Origin: Rhipidocladum racemiflorum
Lineage: Eukaryota > Streptophyta > Magnoliopsida > Poales > Poaceae
Assembly: GCA_036346355.1 (NCBI GenBank)
Contig: CM070569.1
Location: 59,668,561 to 59,732,560, forward strand
Direction: 5' to 3'
Length of the DNA stretch: 64,000 nucleotides
Shown here: piece by piece, positions 35,293-44,440 of the stretch
Layout of the letters: each line of letters begins with the position of its first letter
Numbering within the stretch: the first letter of the stretch is position 1
Program-made: the position numbers and the translations under genes
The notes under the pieces: generated by a model
What the model saw: only the letters and a program-made list of their open reading frames with translations
Databases searched by the model: none
What the model was told of the DNA's origin: nothing

Positions 35293-36766
35293 CACTACAA
35301 GATAACATGGATTTCCCGGCGTTTATTTTACACGGCGTTTAATCTAAACGCCCCTAATAAGGCTAAAGCCGGCGTTTTCTATCATTCGAGGCATTTAATT
35401 CCCCGGCATTTATAAATGCCGGGTTAGAGTCTACCACACGCTTATAAATGCCAGGAATTCCACTCTATACCGGCTTATATAAAGGCCTGGTTAGAATCTT
35501 CAACGGCTTTTATAAACGCGGGGGAATTCCGCTCTATACCGTCGTTTATAAACGCCGTGTTACAGTCTTCCACGGCGCTTATAAACGCCGGAAATTCCAT
35601 TTATACCGGCGTTTATAAACGCCGTTACATCTTCCACGGTGCTTATAAACGCCGGGAATTTCTATACCGGCGTTTATAAACGCCGGTTAGAGTCTTGCAG
35701 TGCTTATAAACGCCCGGTATAGAGTGGAATTCCCGGCGTTTATAAGCGCTGGTAGACTCTACCAGCGTTTATAAACGTGAATACCACAGAATTTGAAAGA
35801 ATTGAAATTAAATAATATTATATTTGAAATAATTTAAACTAATATTCCATTTGCAATAATTTCTGTCCAAATATTTCATTTTCGATGATATTTTGTCTAA
35901 AATTTCAAATTTTGTCCTAAAATTCAATTTTTGTTGATATTTTGTTTGAAAATTCAAATTTTTTCAACATCGATTTTGTGACACTTATCAATTTCATATG
36001 CTACTTTTAGTTATCTTTCCAATTAGCCTAAGAACGCCCCAATTGGAGGTACGAGTCAAAAGTTATGTCTATTTTAAGAAATATGCTCGGATTTCGTATT
36101 TGCAAGCTAGAGTTGGTGCCCAAAAGAATATAATTGGAGATCTTATCGTATGATGATTTTGCTAATTACCTCAATAATTTGCTAATTTGAAATAATTGAA
36201 AATCGGTGTTCGGGTGTTTAACGGGGTTAAGGGAGGGAGGGACGCATTATATATCAGATGTGATCATACCACCACTAAAGTACTAGATCTTATAAAAACT
36301 CTGAAGTTAAGCGTGCTTGGATAAGAGTAGTAATAAGATGGGTGACCTCCTGGGAAGTCATTGTGCACCTCTGATTTTAAATGCCACGAATAGAGGGATC
36401 CCCGGCACTTATAAAGTGCCATGATAGAGGAAACCCCGGCACTTATAAATGCCGGGTTATAGAGGCTTCCCCGGCACTTATAAAGTGCCATGATAGAGGA
36501 AACCCCGGCACTTATAAACGCCGGGTTATAGAGGCTTCCACGGCACTTATAAACGTCGGGTTAGAGGCTTCCACGGCACTTATAAACGCCGGGTTAGAGT
36601 CTTTCACGGCACTTATAAACGTCGTGAATAATTAAGCGCCGCCAATTACTTTTCCTGACGCCATTTTTCTTGACGCCATGTAAACGCCATCTAAAATCTT
36701 TTTAAGGCATTTATAAGGTTTTAAAGGCATTTATAGGCGCCATTAGAAGCCCGACGTGTTGTAGTG
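35293..36766. mobile_element. Non-autonomous CACTA element with 5S rRNA-derived insert, nested in Harbinger
   Basis: Starts CACTACAAGATAACATGG and ends ACGTGTTGTAGTG. TTT is duplicated at 35290-35292 and 36767-36769. Length 1474 bp. Subterminal zones (35340-35780 and 36370-36640) are packed with CGGCGTTTATAAACGCCG-like units. There is no transposase. The interior at 36256-36372 is 5S rRNA-like. Confidence 0.93.
36256..36372 (+). pseudogene. 5S rRNA-derived segment in the second CACTA element
   Basis: It aligns with the whole plant 5S rRNA: AGATGTGATCATACCACC, CACTAAAGTACTAGATC, AACTCTGAAGTTAAGCGTGC, then GATGGGTGACCTCCTGGGAAG. The A-box-like and C-box internal promoter blocks are nearly intact, better than in the copy at 25742. 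The 3' end (TTGTGCACCTCT) has diverged. About 60 bp upstream (AAATCGGTGTTCGGGTGTTT...GGTTAAGGGAGGG) also match the first copy, so a larger module is shared. Confidence 0.85.
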
Positions 36767-36769
36767 TTT

Positions 36770-37552
36770 GTAGCCAAATATTTAAATGAGCATGACTAAA
36801 ATTTCATTAGGGATCTCATTTATGAAAAGAGAGCATACACAGTGAGATCGCACTCAACAATGCTACAGTTCATACACGTAAAACTGCATCGATCTGAGCA
36901 TTTCACTTTGCCTAAGATCCTTAAATTCAGGAAGTATCTTCTGGCGTCTATTTTTTTTTAGATGGAGTATGTACATGCATCTTGGTATAACAGAACATAA
37001 CAAGGTGAAACAACATGCTTCTATATCACATCATCGTCACCCATCAAGCTCGATTTTCTGCATTTTCCCTCAGCAACACAAAAAGTATCTAACGACATAG
37101 GAGATTGATTAAAGTAAAGGGCTAGAGGAAATATTTCAACTAATTCACTTGAAGTAGTTTGCTGAAGGCCTGAAGTTAATATGTAGTGTAGCATATAAAA
37201 ATTGCAAAACCTTTGGTCGGTGCTGGAGGATTTTTACTCAACATTCGGCCAGGAAGTAGGCTTAGAAGCATTCTCCAGACAGCATTGCTTCTTCTACCAA
37301 TGTGGTGCTGGCCCAAGCCTCTTGCCATCTTATGGTTGGTTCACTTGACTTTTCATGAGTAGAAATAATAGAGCAAATCAATTTGTATACCACCATAGCT
37401 GACAACAGAGGAAAGGACGAGGGAACTTATGATATTATAACCACCTTGGCATAGTATTTCATGATATTTCGGTACTAACAGCATACTTATACAAAGATGA
37501 GAAAAAAAACAGAGAAAAAAATCCCAGATGCTACTGGTAGTCAGCAACTTAC
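36770..37552. other. Harbinger interior, no gene recognised
   Basis: Runs from the CACTA insert to the first captured exon. No coding residues recognised. Confidence 0.4.
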
Positions 37553-37636
37553 ATCAACTTCCTTGGCTTTTATATTCTTCGCTTTCACCAGGTTTGGATT
37601 TTCTATCTGAATAAGACCTTCTGTTCCTTTATGTTT
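37553..37636 (-). pseudogene. Captured exon of a PDAP1/PP28-like gene
   Basis: An 84-nt segment, flanked on the minus strand by CCCAG acceptor and GTAAGT donor, encodes 28 residues starting KHKGTEGLIQIENPNLV. This matches the conserved start of the PP28/PDAP1 domain (28 kDa heat- and acid-stable phosphoprotein), where G-LI-IENPN is typical. No other part of that gene is seen. It lies on the same strand as the transposase genes and next to SPT5 pieces. I infer capture, because a lone exon with intact splice edges sits inside a transposon. Confidence 0.65.
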
Positions 37637-37639
37637 CTG

Positions 37640-37765
37640 GGAATATTATACATTAAATCAGTTGATAAACAATCATGCACATAAATGTATACCTGCAGGA
37701 CAAAAAGAATGAGTTATTATACATTAAATCAGATTGATAAACAATCATGCACATAAATGTAATTC
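37640..37765. repeat. Two-copy tandem repeat between captured exons
   Basis: ATTATACATTAAATCAG followed by TTGATAAACAATCATGCACA and TAAATGTA occurs near 37644 and again near 37715. Confidence 0.8.
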
Positions 37766-37914
37766 CTGTGGTGATTTCAGAGCTCTCCACAACATGATTC
37801 GCAAACACACGGATCTGTGATCATCCATGAGAACACAGTTAAGAATAAATTATCTGTTACAGATTTTCGAGACATCACTATTACATAATCATTAGTGGAT
37901 AAAGAATTGCTCAC

Positions 37915-38743
37915 ATGTTCTTTGGTTGTGTCAGATAAAATGATCAAGACATGCCCTTCAACTTTGACAACTATGCCTGTAGCACCTTCTTGAACACCTG
38001 ATACCACTTTTACATGATCTCCAGGTTTGAAATATTTACAAAGCTCTTTCTCATTGAAGGCTAATGTCTTCTGCAATAACAAAGAAATGCATTAATTCCC
38101 AAGAAAATTGATAGCAAACAGAGTAGACAAGCTAGCCATATCCCCGTTCATGTCATCGCCAGGTTTTCTGAACTTCTCCAATTCATCGAATGTTGGCTGA
38201 ATATTCTGTGTGCTGATTGATTTTATCGACACTGTTTATATAAGAAACCATCTTTGAACATTAAACCATCAACCATCTCAAAATACTCCCCAGAGTCTGT
38301 ATCCCTCCTAAAAATGAGGAATCTAACTAGCAATCATGGTAAACAAATAAATCCTCCAAGAAGTCACAACTCACAGACCAGAAAATGAAAAAAGCATGAG
38401 ACAGACGAAAAGGACCATGATTACAAATAACATGAAAAAGCAATTTCGATATGGTTATCATTAATCATCTGATATCACATGTCAACCTATTGAGCCAATG
38501 TATCCTTTTAGAACATACAATTAAGTAGTTAATACAACAGCAGAGCAAAAAGTTGAGACAAACCAATGAGCTCGATTCATCAGTATATTCAGGCAAATTA
38601 GGTAGAGGAAGCAACAATCAGAGGCAAAGGATTTTCAGAAACATAGTTTTGTAACCTACCAGCTTACTAGCCAAAGCTTGCATATCTATTCTAGGGATGA
38701 GCTTCACAGTAACCCTTTGGCGTACATTGTCAACATCGACAAC
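37915..38743 (-). pseudogene. Captured SPT5 fragment, three exons
   Basis: Three minus-strand segments encode consecutive pieces of transcription elongation factor SPT5. 38743-38660 (28 residues) begins VVDVDNVRQRVTVKLIPRID after TTTTGCAG and before GTAGGT, near the first KOW. 38307-38123 has GEYFEMVDGLMFKDGFLY then IQPTFDELEKFRKPGDDM, with a 1-nt loss near 38235. 38070-37915 begins KTLAFNEKELCKYFKPGDHV after TATTGCAG and ends at a GTGAGC donor, covering another KOW. The coding between segments two and three is missing. Introns are kept, so the capture was from DNA. SPT5 normally pairs with SPT4 on RNA polymerase II. This copy cannot work. Confidence 0.85.
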
Positions 38744-39105
38744 CTGCAAAAGATAATCATGTGAGTATTTGGAAAAGATATCTGTGACAAAAGCAATGTG
38801 GCCGTACCTGAGCAAGGTCACCTTTATATACTCAAGCAATGTAATAGAACAACAAAATAAACAAGATGGAAAAGCAGACCTTGTAGTACTTCACAGACCA
38901 ACCACTAGCATCATGTTTCATACATCCAAATTAGTAAACCATTACACGTACCACAAAGTCCAGATAATTAAAGCATACCACACATAGATTGTACTTACAA
39001 CCATGACAACATATCGTTCACAGACCAACCCAACACTTAGTTTTTACCCAAAACATGGCAAGCAAAAGATGGGTTACAAATGCAAAAGTTCATCAAGCAC
39101 TGCCT
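38744..39105. other. Harbinger interior between SPT5 piece and Myb-like gene
   Basis: No coding residues recognised. The sequence just right of 38744 reads like the intron before the SPT5 exon. Confidence 0.4.
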
Positions 39106-40193
39106 TCAAAGACCTCCATCATAATTGCTAGTAATGAACTCAATAACCCAAGCATCAAGTGTTGCGTTGCTCGCATAATTGAGATAGCTACGAAAAGCTT
39201 CTTGGTCGGGCTTGGAAAGGTGAGTAGCAATCGCAAGCTTGTCCTTAGCAGTAATGGTGAGAGCATCTATTCTTCTCCACAACCCTGCATGAGGATCCTC
39301 ACGTGCGGGTAAAGTAGCATAAGAGGGAGGAGCTGCCGCTGCAAGTGAGTCTGCAAGATTCTTGATGCTTGCTGCGATGTCATCATTTGATATTTTACTC
39401 GGACGTACAGATTTGTCCCTACTATTCTTCTTAGGAGGTGATGTTGCCCGCTTGCGTTTCTTGCTTGATGTGGATAAGGGATCATCCACATCGATAGGAC
39501 TGTTCGTGGGGATTGTGTCAGACTCATTGCCATCATTGTCCTCCATGCCCTGAAAGTTCTTTGGGCACTCCATGTCCTCCTCACCACTACTTACATCTTT
39601 AATAGTGACATGATCAGCAGCAAAGGAGCCATCCGCCTGAGATTGATCTGAGAAAAGCTCTTCTAGCAATTCATAGAATTTGATAGGCCTAGTGAGATAG
39701 TTCACGGTTGCTTTCTGAAATCAATATCAAGTTAAAAGCACAACAAAGTGGTCCTAAGTGAGGAATGATCAGCAGCAAAGGAGCCATCTAGAATGTGATA
39801 TGAACTTAAAAAAAACATGAATAGATTGCAACTTACTGGAAGATGAGCTTTCTCAGAATCTGAAATTGTAAACTTGCATAAATTGGTATCAAAGCCATTC
39901 CCACTATTATTCATGGCACGACGAATCCAACCATACCTCTCCTTGTGACACCTGTAGTGTCGGTCTACCTGACTTTGAGTTGCACCCATGGAAAATTTAC
40001 CATTAAGAGCATTAGCACATTGCAAGTGGTGTTGTTTCTTAAACTTGAAGGTTGTTGGCTTATCCTTTCGAAGATCGATGTACCACTGAAGCATGAACTT
40101 TGTATTGTCATCCGTCCAAGACAAATACCTATCGCGAGAAGATGAATCTCCCTCGCTCTTGACAACAGTAGCTTTCTTTTTTGAGTTGCTCAT
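39106..40193 (-). CDS. Harbinger Myb/SANT-like accessory protein, two exons
   Basis: Exon 1 is 40193-39837 (ATG at 40193; a possible in-frame ATG lies further up at 40250). It encodes a trihelix/Myb-like domain with SWTDDNTKFMLQWYID, the W-x-K/QFKKQHHLQCANALNGKF block and QVDRHYRCHKERYGWI, the usual Myb_DNA-bind_3 pattern. The donor is CCA|GTAAGT at 39836. Exon 2 is 39714-39106, after TTTCAG, and encodes RPIKFYELLEELF, an acidic part, a nuclear-type KKRKR stretch, and a C-terminal helical region. About 320 residues in total. PIF/Harbinger elements need this protein with the transposase for nuclear import and DNA binding. No stop or frameshift seen, so it may be intact. Confidence 0.85.
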
Positions 40194-40343
40194 GGTAGAA
40201 CCAAATGAAGTAAGAGTAGTGCTGAAATTAAAATCAATATTTAATAGCAAATGGTGTAATACTCAGGATTCGGATACATTAGTGCATAGAGAATACAAAT
40301 TCAATGCTACAATAAAATTGTCATATTACAACAAATAATTTAT

Positions 40344-41543
40344 TCATCCACCAAGTTGATAATCATGCCACATTTGTTGTGCTAGTCCATCACGCTTGGC
40401 AGCCCACTCACGTATATCACTATCTCCATCACTAACACGATTGTTGCTCCTAGGGAGATGGGAGTACCAAGTGGCCTCATCAACTATAAGCTCATCGGGT
40501 CCATTTTCTACAATCCAGTTATGCAGGGCACAACACGCTATGACCACCTTCACTTGAGATTTTAGGGGTATATATGGCCTCTCACTAAGTATCTTGAACC
40601 TTCCCTTTAGTGACCCAAAACCACGCTCAACAGTGGACCTAAGTGAGGAATGACGATGGTTGTAGAGCTCTTGGGCATTCTCAGGTAAATGGGAACCCTG
40701 AAATTCCTTTAGATGGTAACAAACACCACGATATGGTGGCAAAATACCAGGTCGTGCTGCATAACCAGCATCGGCAAGGTAGAATTTTCCTACAAATATG
40801 GTAAGCCATTATCTAACAGGTACTTCGTAAAAGCAAAATATGTTAACGTCAAACTAGTAAAATACCTTCTGGTATTTTTAATCCTGTAGGGCGAGACAAA
40901 GCATCCTTTAAGACAAGAGAGTCATGGGCAGATCCCTCCCACCCTGCTAGGACATAAGTAAACCGAAGATCGAAATCGATAACTGCTAAAACATTTTGTG
41001 TTGGATACATTTTTCGTCCTTTAAACTTATCATCCAAGTTTGCTGGGACAGATGCTTTCACATGAGTCCCATCTAGTGCCCCTATGCAGCCCTACAGTTG
41101 AAATATAAGGTAAGATGTACCATGTGTTTTGATCCAACAACATTAATCTATATAAGGCAATGGCAAATTACCTACAAGTATGGATGAAATCTTCTGCTAT
41201 TAGTGATCTTATCGTGTGTATCAGTGGACTTCAAATAGATGAGTTCTTTGGCAAGGACACCCATTGCATTTAGCACGGCATTGAAGTATCTGCTAACTGT
41301 CTCCCCTGATCGCCAAAACTTAAATGCAACAACAGCATTTGTATGTCGATGCCCTACCATGTATTGAAAGAATTGCTTCCAGACATAGAAACTAAGATAA
41401 TAATAAAACAACTGTTGTTCCTCATTGCAATCCATCTGGACAAATATTAATTGACATAGTAGGCAAGTAAATTTGGCATGTGCTGATTCAATAAAAACAA
41501 AAAGAAATGCACAAAAAAAGAAATGTACCTTCAGAAAACTCAA
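40344..41543 (-). CDS. PIF/Harbinger DDE transposase, probably defective
   Basis: Exons on the minus strand: an upstream one ending near 41173 (FKFWRSGETVSRYFN block), 41091-40866 (IGALDGTHVKASVPANL with the first catalytic Asp, and AHDSLVLKDAL), and 40789-40344 (YLADAGYAARPGI with the second Asp, then STVERGFGSLKGRF with the Glu, then ALHNWI). All three DDE residues are present. Splice edges are clear for the last two. At the junction of the first and second exon the phase-keeping reading gives TTG TAG GGC, an in-frame stop where a sense codon is expected. The N-terminal helix-turn-helix start is uncertain. So the catalytic part is well kept but the whole may be dead. Confidence 0.8.
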
Positions 41544-42190
41544 TCAAAAGGTTTGAGACGAAGATGACTTTTAATTCTCAAGAAAAACTTGTGTGAGGAA
41601 ATCCCTGCATAGAGAAAAAATGATTATAAATATTAATAAATGAATCGCTCCAAAGTTAAAACAACCTCAATGCATCCAAATTTGAAGGGTGTTGGATGCG
41701 TTGATGCATAACCCTTAATAGTCATCACAGCAATACACCATGACCAGACTAACTATTTGTAAATCAATGTGGTGACCAACCCACCATTACCACACTGGTT
41801 TCACACCAACTAAAGGCATACACTTCTGGCATATATGATTATGCCCACCAAATAACCAAGTAGTTTGTGCTAACATTCCAATTGGAACAATAATCTGCTA
41901 ACATTCCAATTGGAACAATAATATGATTTCTGTTCTAACATGTCAGCAAACAACCAAAATTGACCAGCACAGAAACATGGATGAATTTAACCAAATATAT
42001 TGGATCTATTTCTACCAAAGTGATTTTTTGTCAGTTTAACAGAGCCTAGGAGTCACCACAACTCTTGTACTCCCTATCCTCCGCATAAATTTTCTTCAAA
42101 AATCCCCACAAAATTGGCCAGCTGAAGCCCAAATCGGCCAGGAATTTGCCGATTCTGCTCCAGATCTCGACCGAATTCGCGGTTCAAAGT
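41544..42190. other. Harbinger 5' region, non-coding
   Basis: AT-rich, upstream of the transposase on the minus strand. Contains a short tandem doublet (CATTCCAATTGGAACAATAAT) near 41874 and 41898. A promoter may be here. Confidence 0.4.
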
Positions 42191-42560
42191 GAAATTTTTA
42201 CGGGACAAGGATTGGGGCTTGCCTGGTAGGCAGTAAGGCCGATGAGGACCACGACGGAGGCGAAGGAGAAGAGCAGGTCGGCGGCGGGGACGAGCAGCAG
42301 GTCGGGGGCGGGGACGATGAGCTCGGCCAGTGGGACGAGCAGATCGGACGGCGGGGAGAAGCAGGTCGGTGGCGAGACGACGACCTCGGCGGTGAGAGCA
42401 GCGGTCGGCTGAAGCAGGTCGGCCGGGATGAGCTTGCTGGTGGGGGCAACTTAGGTGGTGGCGGGGACTCCCATGGTCGGCGGGGACGAGCTTGGCGGCA
42501 GCGGCGACTCAAGTGGCGGCGGGGACTCCTGGAGCCGCTCGGGACCTCGGTGGAAGCGAG
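42191..42560. repeat. GC-rich imperfect tandem repeats in Harbinger right side
   Basis: Repeats of GCAGGTCGG, GGCGGGGACGAGC and close variants. This yields a proline/serine-rich frame on the minus strand, which I treat as low complexity, not a gene. Confidence 0.6.
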
Positions 42561-42853
42561 TGCGGGAGAAAATGGGGGAGAGATTACTCAGACGCGCGAA
42601 AGATTAGGGTTAGCCGAGAGCTCGGTGTATAGCGCGGGAGAGATTAGTCAGACGCGCGCGCGGTTTCGCCAAGTTTTGGCGAAGAAATCGCTCGCCCGCG
42701 CCATGCCCTCGCACTGCGTTGGAAAAGGTTGGCGAGCCAAACTTTTTTGATGGCGAGCCAAAACTTGGAGCTAAACCAAATGATAGCCAAATTGAGATGG
42801 CATGACCAAATTTTGGCTTGGCACATTTTGGCTATCAACCAAACAACCCCTTG

Positions 42854-42943
42854 ATCTGCCGCAGCCCTAATGTCGTGCGCTGCCCTGATCTTGCATCTTT
42901 TCACTTCGGAAGAATACTCGATCAGGCTTGTCCATATATATCA
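42854..42943 (-). repeat. 5' LTR of the gypsy element, second part
   Basis: Matches the end of the left LTR (ATCTGCCGCAGCCCTAATG... to the CCATAT end). A small TA gain (CCATATATATCA) is present. Confidence 0.92.
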
Positions 42944-43476
42944 CAAGTACTCCAGTCGATGTGCAAGAGCAAGGGTATCACTATGGCACAATCTGGGCTT
43001 ATTCAGGCTGCACCAGCGAAGATACTGAGTACTTGGAGATTTCATACAATGGAGAGCTCCAGCTTGAACTTTTAATCCTCATTTACATCATCTCTTTGAA
43101 ACCTGATGCTCATGACAAGTTGGTCTGCGTGGCTCATGATCTGATTGGCGATGATGAGCATGATATTATTAGTAGCATGATTAAGGTCTCCAACCAAAAT
43201 TCAGAATTTAACGGATTTGAAAACTGCCTGATGTGAAGAAGCTATTGTATAGTGAGAGCATTTCTTCCGCACTTGCATCCCTTGCCAACATGAGGGAGAG
43301 CCTCTATGATTCGAACACTTTGGAAGATGACAAGGAAAAGCTGCAAACATGTTCCTCTGTCAGTGAAAGGAATCTATGTCACTCTGGTGCTACGGGTGAC
43401 TGAGAGAAGGATACTTCACAGATTGAGGCATCATGCCTCTGGTTGGTCGAAGACTAAGAAGACGAAGCATCTCTAG

Positions 43477-44440
43477 TGTTTAAATTTTGAGTCCATATCG
43501 TGGTACTCATCGCCAACCTTTAAATTCTTCCAGAACCCATCTGCTTGTAGATTTGCTTTTGTGATTACCAAGCAGTTGCAATTTTTGTGCAGTTAAGATG
43601 TGATAGATTCCGAAGTGGCCGAGTGATGCATTTGTTGTTCTTTATGTAATGTTGTGGCTTCTTATCCCTTTTCATTCGAAGTGGCCGAGTGATGCATTTG
43701 TTGTTCTTTATGTAATGTTGTGGCTTCTTATCCCTTTTCATTCTTCTAAAGTGGACATCATTTTAATATGCACTTTCAGTGTTCCAACAGCACATGCATC
43801 ATCCTCTGTGTTTGCCTCAGTTATTTGTGGCTCTGATTAGTTGATTTGAGCGTATTTTGCCTGCTTTCAATGTATACTGCCTGGAGAGATGAGATTATCG
43901 GATTAAGAGGAATCGAGTTTAGTTTTCAGAAGAGAAAGTACTTTGGCAATCGAGGAAATTTGATCGAGTCCAAGTGTCCAATCGAAAGACAAATCTGAGC
44001 ACAGGGAGCCTGAATTGATCGTTATCTCTGCTTCCCCGTCTCATATTATTAGCTGAAGCAGGTTGTGTGATCACAAGTTTGGCATGCACGTAGTAACGCA
44101 AATTTAAGAACTGGCGAGTCGCACGCAACATGTAACAGGAGCAAAAAATATTATGATAGCAAAGACACCTAACATGTTTTCCTATCATATGACATCAGCC
44201 TCATCCCACGATGCTGATATAAACATGCTTCAGAGTAAGTTAAACGGAGCCAAATATCTTTGGATGTATTTTTAGAGGCCTGCTGTACTACACTACAAAA
44301 AGCCAGTAAAGCACTAGTTGGATATCTCAAGCAACATTCTGAACAATCAGCGAACTAACTGAGAGTTGAAACTATATATATCTGCTCAGCGATTGCGTCT
44401 ATCAACTGTATTTATGTACTCGCTGTGCCCATGGTAAAAT
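43477..44440. other. 3' flank of the SET pseudogene and intergenic
   Basis: Holds probable 3' UTR of the SET pseudogene and the 66-bp duplication. Nothing else recognised. Confidence 0.45.
43611..43742 (+). repeat. 66-bp tandem duplication
   Basis: 43611-43676 and 43677-43742 are nearly identical, starting CGAAGTGGCCGAGTGATGC. The first copy may carry a polyadenylation region of the SET gene. Confidence 0.93.

Larger units (their letters stand above)
35096..42850 (-). mobile_element. PIF/Harbinger element with two genes and captured host exons
   Basis: Left end GAGGCTGTTTGG and right end CCAAACAACCCC are inverted repeats with two mismatches. TTG is duplicated at 35093-35095 and 42851-42853. 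Removing 7755 bp plus one TTG restores the LTR exactly as in the intact copy. It carries a Myb/SANT-like gene and a DDE transposase gene, both on the minus strand, which is the standard two-gene layout. It also carries fragments of SPT5 and a PDAP1/PP28-like gene and a nested CACTA element. Confidence 0.93.
31866..42943 (-). mobile_element. Ty3/gypsy chromovirus-like element, gag-less, TSD CAAGT
   Basis: LTRs are 31866-32270 (405 bp) and 34780-35095 plus 42854-42943 (about 406 bp once the Harbinger insert is removed). They start TGATACGG and end ATATCA or TATATCA. Target duplication CAAGT is at 31861-31865 and 42944-42948. Coding is on the minus strand. The order is RT, RNase H, integrase, then a chromodomain-like C-terminus, and the element lacks gag, protease and the N-terminal RT. 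It sits inside an exon of the SET pseudogene. Confidence 0.93.
31253..43476 (+). pseudogene. SET-domain lysine methyltransferase, C-terminal part, interrupted
   Basis: Exon 31253-31404 gives NHKTSGEHVHFTKVSDSSDQ, the conserved N-H of a SET domain. Exon 31512-31570 and the one from 31737 give AGEE and then the YGTMGN block, the TYG/NxxLLxRY end of the SET catalytic core. Residues fit SETD6 or Rubisco-LSMT-type enzymes, which methylate lysines on nuclear or chloroplast proteins. The last exon continues across the gypsy insertion: codons resume after the target duplication at 42949 and run to a stop at 43474. Damage: a frameshift near 31314, a weak acceptor (TG not AG) before 31737, TAG at about 31813, TGA at about 31853, a frameshift near 42993. 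The upstream exons are not in the window. Confidence 0.8.

Noticed and set aside
42198..42512. Pro/Ser-rich minus-strand frame
   Set aside because: Low-complexity translation of GC-rich repeats at the Harbinger right side.
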